DNA of 64,000 nucleotides, taken from assembly GCA_030054095.1 (NCBI GenBank), contig JASGCO010000018.1, positions 1 to 64,000 of the forward strand, in the 5' to 3' direction. This document shows positions 1-7,964 of the stretch, piece after piece. The position numbers and the translations under genes were made by a program. Positions within the stretch are counted from its first letter, which is position 1, and every line of letters begins with the position of its first letter. Below the pieces are notes generated by a model. The model was not told the DNA's origin. It did no database searches and worked only from the letters and a program-made list of their open reading frames with translations. The stretch comes from Sediminibacterium sp. (lineage in GTDB: Bacteria; Bacteroidota; Bacteroidia; B-17B0; Aurantibacillaceae).

Positions 1-68
1 TATATACAATACGATTTATACAGGCCGGCGTGGCAGTAGAAACACGTAAGCTGGTACTGACGCGGTAA
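1..68 (+). CDS. C-terminal end of a T9SS type A sorting-domain protein (partial)
   Basis: The frame beginning at base 3 reads YTIRFIQAGVAVETRKLVLTR and stops at TAA 66-68. The pattern of an aromatic residue, alternating beta residues, a Gly, then T-x-K-x-V-x2-R at the very end is how type A T9SS C-terminal sorting domains finish. The protein would be exported by Sec and then secreted or surface-attached by T9SS. Only 21 residues lie inside the window, so the functional domain of the cargo is unknown. The match is to the general pattern of the family, not to a particular protein. Confidence 0.6.
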   Translation, partial: YTIRFIQAGVAVETRKLVLTR

Positions 69-111
69 ACCCGGTTTAATCAAAAGTCATTTTATTTTAA
101 AACAGAACTAA

Positions 112-296
112 ACGGGGGATGGCCGAGCAATTGGAGCGGCAGCCTTGCGCGGGACGTTGCGTGATTTTGCGCGGGCGAGGAAGCGACCTCAGGAAGCTAC
201 CGGAGCCGCAGCAAAAGCCGCAAAGGACGCGCAAGCTAAAGCGGAAAGTGCGGTTTTTGCGGGTAGATTGGGCGGGCAGAGAAAACGGCTCCTTTT
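112..296 (+). repeat. Intergenic GC-rich repeat, copy 1
   Basis: About 185 bp, clearly richer in G+C than the flanks, with about 80% identity by eye to 56884-57067 in the same orientation. Shared blocks include GAGCAATTG, AGCGGCAGCCTTGCG, GAGCGAGGA, CACCGGAGCC-like segments and AGCGGAAAGTGCG. It lies between the end of a plus-strand T9SS gene and the end of the minus-strand hydrolase. A 64-codon frame crosses this copy, but the corresponding frame in the other copy has stops, so I read it as non-coding. No transposase or clear terminal inverted repeats were seen. Confidence 0.8.
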
Positions 297-324
297 AATC
301 TTATGTTTATGGAATTTATCAGTA

Positions 325-1179
325 TTAAAATTGCTTTAATAAAATCCGTTTAATAAGTTCAGGTTGCTCATAGGTAATCAGGTGACCGGTGTTTTTCAGT
401 TTGTAAAATTGCGCGGGGGCATTAATAATGTGTTTTTGGGCAAAGGTGTAATTGGCAGTATCGGCAATCCAGTCGTTTTCGCCGGTGAGTACGGTAGTGG
501 GCACATAAAGTTTCCGCCAGTTGGTTTCCATTTTACGCATTTCGTTGGGGTGCGCGTATTTTTCGCGGGTAGCCACATTTAAAACTTTGGGTAAGAACCA
601 TTGCACAATTTTCCATTTGCCAATGGGCGAGAACCAGTAAAATTTTTCTTTGTCGGGATCAATGACGGGACTAACCATAATGAGTTGGTCAACGTTTTGC
701 GGATGATAAAGCGCGTAGTGCGCGGCAATGGGCGCGCCATAGCTTCGCCCCAGCAGGGAAACCGGTTTGCCGGAGGTGTTGCAGGCGGTAATTACCTGCT
801 GCACCGCTAAGGCTTGCTTAAAGGTAGATAACTCCGCTTTGCCGTAATTGCTTTTTCCATAGCCCGGGCGGTCAATGGCTACGATCTGGAAATGCCGCTG
901 AAGCGCGCTGTCTTCCATCAGGTTCATGTACCCGTACCAGGCACCGGGCGCGCCATGCAATAATACCAGCAGGGGCAGCGTATCGCAGCGCGACACCAAT
1001 GCGTAATGAATCGTCATGTCGAGAAATGCCGAGCGGTTGTAAACAGGTTGAACGGTTTTTGTAGCGTAATGGGTTTTTAATTCACGGTCGGTATAAATGT
1101 AACGGTTAAGAACAAAGCAGGAATAGAACGACAGGCCGCAGAACAGGATTAGAAGTATAACTATGGATTTACGGCGCAT
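325..1179 (-). CDS. Alpha/beta hydrolase, membrane-anchored or exported
   Basis: 284 residues. An N-terminal hydrophobic segment (residues 5-20, ending SFYSC) suggests export, possibly as a lipoprotein, although the lipobox is poor. The alpha/beta hydrolase fold is shown by the oxyanion motif HGAPG (75-79), the nucleophile elbow GRSYG with Ser146, an acidic residue at Asp236 (GENDW) and His266 (NTGH), in the usual order. The substrate cannot be told; such proteins include esterases, peptidases and haloperoxidase-like enzymes. ATG at 1179 is the natural start. It is divergent from the ABC exporter gene at 1250, and its 3' end faces repeat copy 1. Confidence 0.85.
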   Translation of the reverse strand: MRRKSIVILLILFCGLSFYSCFVLNRYIYTDRELKTHYATKTVQPVYNRSAFLDMTIHYALVSRCDTLPLLVLLHGAPGAWYGYMNLMEDSALQRHFQIVAIDRPGYGKSNYGKAELSTFKQALAVQQVITACNTSGKPVSLLGRSYGAPIAAHYALYHPQNVDQLIMVSPVIDPDKEKFYWFSPIGKWKIVQWFLPKVLNVATREKYAHPNEMRKMETNWRKLYVPTTVLTGENDWIADTANYTFAQKHIINAPAQFYKLKNTGHLITYEQPELIKRILLKQF

Positions 1180-1234
1180 GAACAGGTAAAGTTACAAAAT
1201 AGCGGGCATTGTCGGGTTTTAGTTCAGAATAGAT

Positions 1235-1242
1235 TACCTTTG
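1235..1242 (+). promoter_or_regulatory. Bacteroidota -7 promoter element (TACCTTTG)
   Basis: An exact TAnnTTTG match ending 7 bp before the ATG of the ABC exporter gene. Transcription would begin almost at the start codon, giving a leaderless or near-leaderless message. No convincing -33 element was seen. Confidence 0.6.
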
Positions 1243-1249
1243 TGGCCTG

Positions 1250-2992
1250 ATGCAGCATTTAAAGGTTCTTAATCCGTTTTTTCTAAAGTATAAGTGGCAT
1301 TTTTTCGGTGGCCTTCTGTTTGTGGCGTTATCCACTATTTTTGGGGCTTATCAGGGCGTTGTTCTTCGCCAGGGTACTAAAACCATTATTGACGGGATTG
1401 CCTCGGGGCAAACGCCGGCTACCACCACCTTTGTAGGCTATGGATTAAAATTGATAGGGCTGGCACTCATTAGTGGATTTTTTATGTTTCTGATGCGGCA
1501 GACCATCATTGTGATGAGCCGGCATATAGAGTACGATCAGAAGAATGAAATATACGCGCACTATCAGCAACTGGATGTGAGTTTTTACAAGCAGAATGCT
1601 ACCGGCGATTTAATGAACCGGATCAGCGAAGACGTGGGTAAGGTAAGGATGTACACCGGGCCTGCCATTATGTATATCACCAACACCATTGTAACAATGG
1701 TTACTATTTTGCTGTTTATGTTTTCGGTAAACGTAAAATTAACCCTGCTGGTGTTTTTACCTTTGCCCTTGTTGTCGTTTATTATTTATAAGGTATCTGA
1801 CCGTATTAATAAACAAAGTGGTAAGGTGCAGGAGGAATTATCGGCCTTAACGACTCTGGCTCAGGAATCGTTTTCGGCCATACGGGTGATTAAAGCGTAC
1901 GCGCAGGAGCGGTTCTATTCTGCCAGAATGAATGAGAGGGGAGAAGTGTACAAAACGCGCGCGCTTCAGTTGGCACGGACAGAATCGTTTTTTGGCCCCA
2001 CCATGCTGTTTATGATTGGGATGAGTTTGTGCATAACAGTTTGGTATGGTGGAAGCTTGGCCATTAAGGGCGAAATGGGGGCTGAAAACATCACCGAGTT
2101 TATATTGTACGTCTATCGCCTTACCTGGCCGTTTGCGTCGTTAGGATGGGTTACCTCACTGGTGCAGCGCGCATCGGCATCACAGGAGCGCATCAACGCG
2201 TTTATGAAAACGGCACCCGCTATACAAAATACCACTACTGCCGTTTATCCTTTACAGGGACACATTCAGTTTCGTAACGTGTCGTTTACCTATCCTGAAA
2301 ATAAAGTAGAAGCGCTCAAAGGTATTTCGTTTGATTTGAAAGCGGGCGAAACTCTGGGAATTACCGGACCAATCGGTAGCGGAAAAAGTAGCCTGGTAAA
2401 CTTAATAGCCCGGCAGTACGATGTGAGTAGTGGCGAAATTCTGCTGGATGGAAAGCCGTTGCCGGAACATAATTTAAGTTTGTTGCGCTCTCAGATGGGG
2501 GTAGTGCCGCAGGAAGTGTTTTTGTTCAGTGATACCATCCGGAACAATATCCGGTTTTCGGGTGCCGGTGACATGGATGATGCTAAGGTGGAACGGGCGG
2601 CCCGGCAGGCTGCTGTTTATGATAATATTATGAGTTTCCCGCAACAGTTTGAAACGGTAGTGGGTGAGCGGGGAATTACATTGTCGGGAGGGCAGAAGCA
2701 GCGCATCAGTATAGCCAGAGCCATTATCAATGAGCCCGCTCTTCTTATTTTTGATGATTGTTTGAGCGCGGTGGATACGGAAACGGAAGAACAGATTTTA
2801 ACAAGCCTTAAAACAGTAATGAATGGTAAAACGTCGGTAATTGTGAGTCATCGTCTGAGTAGTTTAAAACTGGCGGATCAGATTGTGTATCTGGAAAATG
2901 GCATGATAACGGAACGCGGTACCCACGAAGTCTTGCTGGCAAAGCGGGGAGCCTATTACCGCTTGTACGAATTGCAGGAGATGAATAATTGA
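1250..2992 (+). CDS. ABC exporter half-transporter with degenerate Walker B (MdlA-like)
   Basis: 580 residues: an N-terminal six-helix exporter domain (about 15-310), then one nucleotide-binding domain. Walker A is GPIGSGKSS (373-381), the Q-loop lies near 421, the signature is a canonical LSGGQ (478-482) and the H-loop is His534. After Walker B the catalytic glutamate is replaced by Asp503 (FDDCLSAVD). In heterodimeric exporters such as MdlA/MdlB, BmrC/BmrD and LmrC/LmrD, exactly one partner carries this Asp. The gene at 7965 has the complementary change (LSAGQ with an intact Glu), so the two may pair in the inner membrane. Exported substrate unknown. It is monocistronic behind a TACCTTTG promoter. 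Confidence 0.9.
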   Translation: MQHLKVLNPFFLKYKWHFFGGLLFVALSTIFGAYQGVVLRQGTKTIIDGIASGQTPATTTFVGYGLKLIGLALISGFFMFLMRQTIIVMSRHIEYDQKNEIYAHYQQLDVSFYKQNATGDLMNRISEDVGKVRMYTGPAIMYITNTIVTMVTILLFMFSVNVKLTLLVFLPLPLLSFIIYKVSDRINKQSGKVQEELSALTTLAQESFSAIRVIKAYAQERFYSARMNERGEVYKTRALQLARTESFFGPTMLFMIGMSLCITVWYGGSLAIKGEMGAENITEFILYVYRLTWPFASLGWVTSLVQRASASQERINAFMKTAPAIQNTTTAVYPLQGHIQFRNVSFTYPENKVEALKGISFDLKAGETLGITGPIGSGKSSLVNLIARQYDVSSGEILLDGKPLPEHNLSLLRSQMGVVPQEVFLFSDTIRNNIRFSGAGDMDDAKVERAARQAAVYDNIMSFPQQFETVVGERGITLSGGQKQRISIARAIINEPALLIFDDCLSAVDTETEEQILTSLKTVMNGKTSVIVSHRLSSLKLADQIVYLENGMITERGTHEVLLAKRGAYYRLYELQEMNN

Positions 2993-3133
2993 TCCGGGAA
3001 GAATAGTGTCAGTTTGATCTTGTTAAAATATTAGGCTGACAACCAAACTGTTGAATTTTAATGCCTGTTTTTTCGACATCTTTTTAAGGGTATAAGCAAG
3101 GTATTTACTCTTTTTGGTAGAAGGAGAAATAAT

Positions 3134-3784
3134 ATGGTAAAGAATAGTGTTTTAATTGCAGTATTTTTTCTGACATGTTTAAGCGCCAGTGGACAATCAG
3201 GAACCAGGAAGTCGTCATCGTCGGTATCGGGCAACGGACAGGCTATAGCAAAAGGTAAAACGGTAGCGTATTTAGGTGTGGGAGCCGGTTACGGTTACTC
3301 TTCACGTTATAGAAGCAGATTTAATGGCGCTGGCTATGTATATAGAACAAGTCCGACGTTTCATTTGGGGTTTGAGCATGGAGTTTCTGAATCGGTGCCG
3401 GAGAGTGTTATTGGATTGGGCGGCGATTTATCCATCTGGGGAGGCCGTTACACGTACGTAAATAAAAACGGATTTGGGTGGGAACAACGGTGGAGAGATG
3501 TGACGGCATTGGTGAAATGCTATTACCATCATAAAAAGTTAATGGGTGAAAAATGGGATTTGTACGCCGCTGTAATGGCAGGGGTTAAATACCGGAGTTA
3601 TAAATATACCACAACTGATCCTTATTACGATTATTTATACGATGACGAGTCGGGATTATATGGCGCGGCGGGTTTAGCCTTAGGTGCAAGGATCTATTTG
3701 ACAAAATCACTTGGGTTATACCTTGAAGGCGGCGGTGGCTACAATCATGATTATTTACATGCCGGATTAGTATTTAAACTCTGA
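3134..3784 (+). CDS. Predicted small outer-membrane beta-barrel protein
   Basis: 216 residues with a clear signal peptide (residues 1-21, cleavage after SASG or SASGQ). The body is rich in Gly, Tyr and alternating hydrophobic residues, and the protein ends HAGLVFKL, a pattern typical of the last strand of outer-membrane barrels. I do not recognise a named family. Low-complexity Ser (SSSSVS) follows the signal peptide. It stands alone between the ABC exporter and a convergent NTF2-like gene. A purine-rich AAGGAG lies upstream of the ATG, stronger than most start contexts in this window. Confidence 0.7.
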   Translation: MVKNSVLIAVFFLTCLSASGQSGTRKSSSSVSGNGQAIAKGKTVAYLGVGAGYGYSSRYRSRFNGAGYVYRTSPTFHLGFEHGVSESVPESVIGLGGDLSIWGGRYTYVNKNGFGWEQRWRDVTALVKCYYHHKKLMGEKWDLYAAVMAGVKYRSYKYTTTDPYYDYLYDDESGLYGAAGLALGARIYLTKSLGLYLEGGGGYNHDYLHAGLVFKL

Positions 3785-3859
3785 GGATTGGAATGAGGGG
3801 AAGTGGTGAAATTTTTTGATTAGAGCTATTTTGTAAAATGTTGTGTTGCCGGATTGTTC

Positions 3860-4372
3860 TTAATGTGCATCAAATGTTTGGGGTATTTTATTACTTTCGG
3901 TTTCTCCACAGAACGTCCAGGAAATAACAAACCATCTGTTGTTTTCATAAATAAGTTGGATGCTGTTTATTCCTTTTCTGGCTACCGGGCCATCTTTTTG
4001 CAACCGGGTTTCATACGTACTCCATACATGCGCGATGTTGCCGTAAATTCTTACCTCGCGGTTAATCTCCCGTTCATAAAACGCTGTGGCAAAAATGATA
4101 TCATCCGTTTCTTTATGAAATTCAGCTAGTGTAAGTGTGACCTGCTGCTTTTTTTGTCTGTCGAAGTAGGAATAAACAGCTTTAGGATGGTGCAGGTAAT
4201 TGTCCCGGTCCCATTGCCGTGAAGCGCCTTTTTCGCCCGATACAACTTCGTAGCTGGCCTTAATCAGGCCATCTATTGTTTTTACATCGTTTTCGTAGGT
4301 CTTGTTTTGGGCATAGGTTAAACCTGCTATCATAAACGTAAAGATTAAAAAGTAAGACAAAATCTGTTTCAT
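3860..4372 (-). CDS. Exported NTF2-like (SnoaL/DUF4440-type) protein
   Basis: 170 residues with a signal peptide (1-21, cleaved after LTYA). The rest fits the NTF2/SnoaL cone fold used by DUF4440 proteins: an N-terminal helix, the segment VYSYF, a helix (TLAEFHKETDDI), then the strands REVRIYGNIAHVWSTYE and the terminal strand pair NSIQLIYENNRWFVISW. These proteins are often periplasmic binding or orphan enzyme folds, and no catalytic residues can be assigned. ATG at 4372 gives the complete signal peptide. TTACTTTG just upstream resembles a promoter with a one-base-short spacer. The annotation rests on the fold pattern only. Confidence 0.7.
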   Translation of the reverse strand: MKQILSYFLIFTFMIAGLTYAQNKTYENDVKTIDGLIKASYEVVSGEKGASRQWDRDNYLHHPKAVYSYFDRQKKQQVTLTLAEFHKETDDIIFATAFYEREINREVRIYGNIAHVWSTYETRLQKDGPVARKGINSIQLIYENNRWFVISWTFCGETESNKIPQTFDAH

Positions 4373-4460
4373 GCCCGCAAAGTAAGGTCATTGTCGTCTT
4401 GTGTGGTGTATGAATTATTTGGTTGGCCGTAATTATTATATAAATGGCCCTGTTTTTTAT

Positions 4461-4787
4461 TTATAACAGTAATTTATTAACGCTACGCAGTAGGCAATCT
4501 TTATAACTTTTAGCAATTGAAATTTTATGCTGACCTATGATTAAGTGATTGTCTTCAATGCGGTCCACATTTTTCATGTTAATGATGTAGGAGTTATGTA
4601 CCCGCATAAATTCATCAGGAAGTTTATCAATCAGTTCTTTTAGGGATTTGTAGTAAATGTATTTTTTGTTTTTCGTGGTAAAGAGTTCTACATAATTCCC
4701 AAGTCCTTTAATGAACAGGATGTTATCAAAATGAAGTTTAATTAGCTTTTTGTCTGATTTAATAAAGGTGTACTGAATATCTGTCAT
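4461..4787 (-). CDS. Stand-alone LytTR DNA-binding protein
   Basis: 108 residues that consist almost only of a LytTR domain. Family features are the opening KLIKLHFDNILFIKGLGNYVELFT, then YKSLKELIDKLP, FMRVHNSYIINMKNVDRI and the closing KISIAKSYKD. LytTR domains bind pairs of 9-bp direct repeats spaced about 21 bp, usually as output of a receiver or membrane domain. Here no receiver, sensor or membrane segment is present and there is ATG at the expected start, so this looks complete and not truncated. No kinase is adjacent. A triple 9-bp repeat at 21-bp period occurs in this window at 44234-44284, but a link is speculative. Confidence 0.85.
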   Translation of the reverse strand: MTDIQYTFIKSDKKLIKLHFDNILFIKGLGNYVELFTTKNKKYIYYKSLKELIDKLPDEFMRVHNSYIINMKNVDRIEDNHLIIGQHKISIAKSYKDCLLRSVNKLLL

Positions 4788-4902
4788 TGCGGCAATTTAC
4801 AAATTATAGCGCACGTTAAGTGTGAAATGATGTTACGATCCTTTCCTCTTGTTTACGTGTTTTTGTTTTTGGGTTGCTATTGATGGCTGGTAAACCTCAG
4901 GT

Positions 4903-5757
4903 TTATAATAACTCGCTGATAAGAAATAGAAACACAAACACTACAGGTGCCGCTACGATTAAACTATCGAACCTGTCCAGCGCGCCGCCGTGTCCGGGCA
5001 TTAACGAGCCGCTGTCCTTAACACCTGCCTGGCGTTTCAATAAACTTTCAATCAAATCGCCAATGGTTCCAAAAATGGCAACAATAGCGGCAATGGCAGG
5101 CCATATCCAGATGTGTTCAAACGTGCCGGCCAGATTAAGAATAAATCCCACACCAATGCAGCACACTACGCCAACTAATGTTCCTTCCCAGGTTTTTCCG
5201 GGTGATACCCGTTCGTACATTTTGTTTTTTCCGATAAGGCTGCCCCCAATGTAGGCAAAGGTATCGTTGGCCCATATTAAGAAGATAAGCCCAAGTATGC
5301 TGAGGGGCTGATAAGTGTCTGACGTTTTAATAAAATGACGGTTGATGGGAATAAGCAGGAGTAACAAAAAGGGCAGGAAACAGTACACAACTCCAAACAA
5401 GGTAAAACAGGCTGAATGAACCGGTTTTTCCGTTTTAGAAAAAAGCGCGGTAGTGCCAATCATAACGCCGCTTAATGTTAAAACAGAAATGGCCACAACG
5501 CCAATGCTCCCCCAGTGTAATGCCAGACAGGGAGTAATTAATAAGGTTAACGCGCCAAGCAGGTTTCCGCTTATTTTAAAAACAGGGGCTCCCAGTTTTT
5601 CACTCAGTTTTCCGAATTCGTGAAAGCAAATGAAAGCAATAACACTGAAAAACAAAGCTGCTACCCAGTAATTAAAATAAACAGCGCTGAGCAGCACTAC
5701 CACAAATACCACAGCACTAAGACTCCGGGTTTTAAAAGTTTCCTTATTTAATGCCAT
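4903..5757 (-). CDS. cdsA: Phosphatidate cytidylyltransferase (CDP-diglyceride synthase)
   Basis: 284 residues, the usual CdsA length. It makes CDP-diacylglycerol from phosphatidate and CTP for phospholipid synthesis in the inner membrane. About eight hydrophobic helices are visible. The family signature near the C-terminus is intact: LLKRQAGVKDSGSLMPGHGG then ALDRFDS (about 238-266), which carries the metal-binding Asp residues. Earlier, NDTFAYIGG and SPGKTWEG match conserved CdsA loops. It lies 10 bp downstream of rlmD on the same strand, so the two are probably co-transcribed. Confidence 0.95.
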   Translation of the reverse strand: MALNKETFKTRSLSAVVFVVVLLSAVYFNYWVAALFFSVIAFICFHEFGKLSEKLGAPVFKISGNLLGALTLLITPCLALHWGSIGVVAISVLTLSGVMIGTTALFSKTEKPVHSACFTLFGVVYCFLPFLLLLLIPINRHFIKTSDTYQPLSILGLIFLIWANDTFAYIGGSLIGKNKMYERVSPGKTWEGTLVGVVCCIGVGFILNLAGTFEHIWIWPAIAAIVAIFGTIGDLIESLLKRQAGVKDSGSLMPGHGGALDRFDSLIVAAPVVFVFLFLISELL

Positions 5758-5767
5758 AGCATACTAA

Positions 5768-7174
5768 TTAACGGCGTTCGAGTAACACTACATTTTCTAC
5801 ATGGGCAGTTTGCGGGAACATATCTACTGGTTGCACATGGGTTACTTTATAATCTTTATCCAACAAACTTAAATCGCGGGCCTGTGTACTTGGGTTGCAA
5901 CTCACATACACAATCTTTCCCGGGCCGGCATTCAGAATGACCTTAATCACTTCTTCGTGCATCCCCGCGCGTGGCGGATCGGTAATAATCACATCGGGTT
6001 TCCCATGCTGCTGAATAAACGCGTCGTTCAATACATCTTTCATGTCGCCGGCATAAAACAGCGTATTGGTTAATCCGTTCAATTCAGCATTTTTACGGGC
6101 ATCCACAATAGCGTCTTCTACGTATTCAATACCTATCACCTGACGGGCCTGGCGGGCCACAAAATTGGCAATGGTTCCGGTTCCGGTATAAAGGTCATAT
6201 ACCAATTCATTACCTGTTAAGCCTGCTAACTGGCGGGTAATTTTATACAATTCGTACGCCTGCAACGAATTCGTCTGATAAAACGATTTGGGCGATATTT
6301 TAAATTGCAAACCCTCCATGCTTTCCGTAATATGGTCTTTGCCACTATACACTTTAATCTCCAGATCGTTAAACGTATCGTTGGCTTTGTGCGAATGCGT
6401 ATATAACAAAGATGTAATTTGCGGGAACTGCTGTTTCAGGTGTTCCAATAAGGGAAATAGGCTGCTTTCGTCGTACTCATACACACCCAGTAGTGCCATG
6501 GTTTCACCTGTAGAGGTGGTACGTATCATGAGCGTACGCAAACATCCACTTTTATTACGGATGTCGTAAAATGAAATATTATTTTGCAGAGCATAGCTTC
6601 GTACCGCATTCCGGATCTGATTACTCAGATCATTTTGAAGGTGGCAATAGTCAATGTCCAGCACCTTGTCAAAAAAACCAGGAATATGAAACCCTACCGC
6701 GTTACGGTTATAGTCCGTCTCCTTATCGTTAATTTGTTCAAGCGTGAGCCATTTTTTGTTAGAGAAGGAGAATTCAAGTTTATTTCGGTAAAAATAGGGC
6801 GTGGCATTTCCTAAAATAGGCTGCACGGCCGGAAATTCTATTTTGGCCAGACGCTCCAACGCGTCCTGCACGTGTTTTTGTTTAAACTGTAATTGCGCGC
6901 TGTAATCAAAATGCTGCCATTTGCAGCCTCCGCATACGCCAAAGTGCGAACAAACAGGGTTCACGCGTTTTTCGGATGGTTTTTTCAGAGCATGCATGCG
7001 GCCTTCCGCAAAACTGTTTTTTTTGCGGTGCACCATCACGTCCACAACATCACCGGGCACAGCGCCTTCTACAAATACAACCAGTCCATCGTGGCGGGCA
7101 ATGGCTTTTCCTTCCGACGAAGTGTCAATCACTTCCAGATTTTCCAATAAAAAGTTCTTCTTAATTTTACTCAT
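5768..7174 (-). CDS. rlmD: 23S rRNA (uracil-C5)-methyltransferase, RlmD/RumA family
   Basis: 468 residues when started at ATG 7174 (MSKIKKNF); an in-frame TTG at 7198 would sit in the promoter region. Order: TRAM domain (about 1-62), iron-sulfur cysteines C75, C81 and C84 (CSHFGVCGGC) with a later Cys in DYCHLQ, then a SAM-binding Rossmann domain (VYDLYTGTGTIA), the DPPRAG motif and the catalytic Cys at about 426 (VSCNPSTQARD). It methylates a uracil of 23S rRNA using SAM; RlmD versus the related RlmC cannot be settled by eye. It is divergent from truA, with 28 bp between the start codons, and lies upstream of cdsA. Confidence 0.92.
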   Translation of the reverse strand: MSKIKKNFLLENLEVIDTSSEGKAIARHDGLVVFVEGAVPGDVVDVMVHRKKNSFAEGRMHALKKPSEKRVNPVCSHFGVCGGCKWQHFDYSAQLQFKQKHVQDALERLAKIEFPAVQPILGNATPYFYRNKLEFSFSNKKWLTLEQINDKETDYNRNAVGFHIPGFFDKVLDIDYCHLQNDLSNQIRNAVRSYALQNNISFYDIRNKSGCLRTLMIRTTSTGETMALLGVYEYDESSLFPLLEHLKQQFPQITSLLYTHSHKANDTFNDLEIKVYSGKDHITESMEGLQFKISPKSFYQTNSLQAYELYKITRQLAGLTGNELVYDLYTGTGTIANFVARQARQVIGIEYVEDAIVDARKNAELNGLTNTLFYAGDMKDVLNDAFIQQHGKPDVIITDPPRAGMHEEVIKVILNAGPGKIVYVSCNPSTQARDLSLLDKDYKVTHVQPVDMFPQTAHVENVVLLERR

Positions 7175-7186
7175 CGAATTAAAGCG

Positions 7187-7194
7187 TAAATTTA
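7187..7194. promoter_or_regulatory. Palindromic TAAATTTA between rlmD and truA
   Basis: The 28 bp between the two divergent start codons contain TAAATTTA, which reads the same on both strands and differs from the -7 consensus TAnnTTTG only in its last base. It could serve both genes, each with a very short leader. This is inference from position and sequence. Confidence 0.35.
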
Positions 7195-7202
7195 ACAAAT
7201 TA

Positions 7203-7964
7203 ATGGCTCGGTATTTTATAACTCTTTCTTATAACGGCAGCAAGTACAATGGCTGGCAAATTCAGGAAAATACGTCCAGTACCATTCAGCAGGTGTTGCA
7301 GGATAAAATGAGCATGTTGCTGAAAGAGCAAATTGAAATAACCGGTTGCGGTCGCACCGATACTGGTGTTCATGCCAAATATTACGTGGCGCACTTCGAT
7401 AGCAATTGCCTGGATCTGATTAGTAATCAAAAGCATTGGGTGTATAAATTCAATACCGTTTTGCCATCCGATATTTGTGTGCATAAAATTGAAGCGGTAC
7501 GTTACGACGCTCACGCGCGGTTTCATGCTACAGAACGCACCTATTATTATTTTCTGCACCAGCAACGGAATCCGTTTATTGAAGGATTAAGCTGGTATGT
7601 GTATGGTGATCTGGATTTTGAACTGATGAACAAAGCCGCAGCAGAACTGTTGAACTATACAGATTTTACCAGTTTTAGTAAACTGCACTCACAGGTAAAA
7701 ACCAATAACTGTAAAATTACCAAAGCAGTTTGGAATAAATGCGGTGTGGATGAATGGCGTTTTACCATTAAAGCGGATCGTTTCCTCAGGGGAATGATAC
7801 GGGCCATAGTAGGTACATTGTTGCTGGTAGGTAAAAATAAAATTACTATTGAAGAGTTTAAACACATTATTGAAGCAAAAGATCGTAAACTGGCGGGGAA
7901 TAACGCGCCGGAATATGCCCTGTTTTTAACCGGTATCCGGTATCCTAAAGAAATATACAGTTAA
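7203..7964 (+). CDS. truA: tRNA pseudouridine(38-40) synthase TruA
   Basis: 253 residues from ATG 7203, the usual TruA length; the longer upstream frame overlaps rlmD and is not needed. TruA isomerises uridines 38-40 in the anticodon stem. The catalytic Asp53 lies in GCGRTDTGVHA, and the family segments FHATERTYYY, RNPF, DFTSFSK and RADRFLRGMIRAIVGTLLLVG are intact. The stop codon is followed immediately by the GTG start of the next gene, so the two are very likely translationally and transcriptionally linked. Confidence 0.96.
   Translation: MARYFITLSYNGSKYNGWQIQENTSSTIQQVLQDKMSMLLKEQIEITGCGRTDTGVHAKYYVAHFDSNCLDLISNQKHWVYKFNTVLPSDICVHKIEAVRYDAHARFHATERTYYYFLHQQRNPFIEGLSWYVYGDLDFELMNKAAAELLNYTDFTSFSKLHSQVKTNNCKITKAVWNKCGVDEWRFTIKADRFLRGMIRAIVGTLLLVGKNKITIEEFKHIIEAKDRKLAGNNAPEYALFLTGIRYPKEIYS

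Noticed and set aside
145..339. 64-codon plus-strand frame in the first repeat copy
   Set aside because: It lies in the repeat, is Ala/Lys/Arg-rich by composition, and the matching frame in the other copy is broken by stops.
6921..7202. Long N-terminal extension of truA inside rlmD
   Set aside because: TruA begins naturally at ATG 7203 with MARYFITLSYNG; the upstream part is antisense to the rlmD coding sequence.
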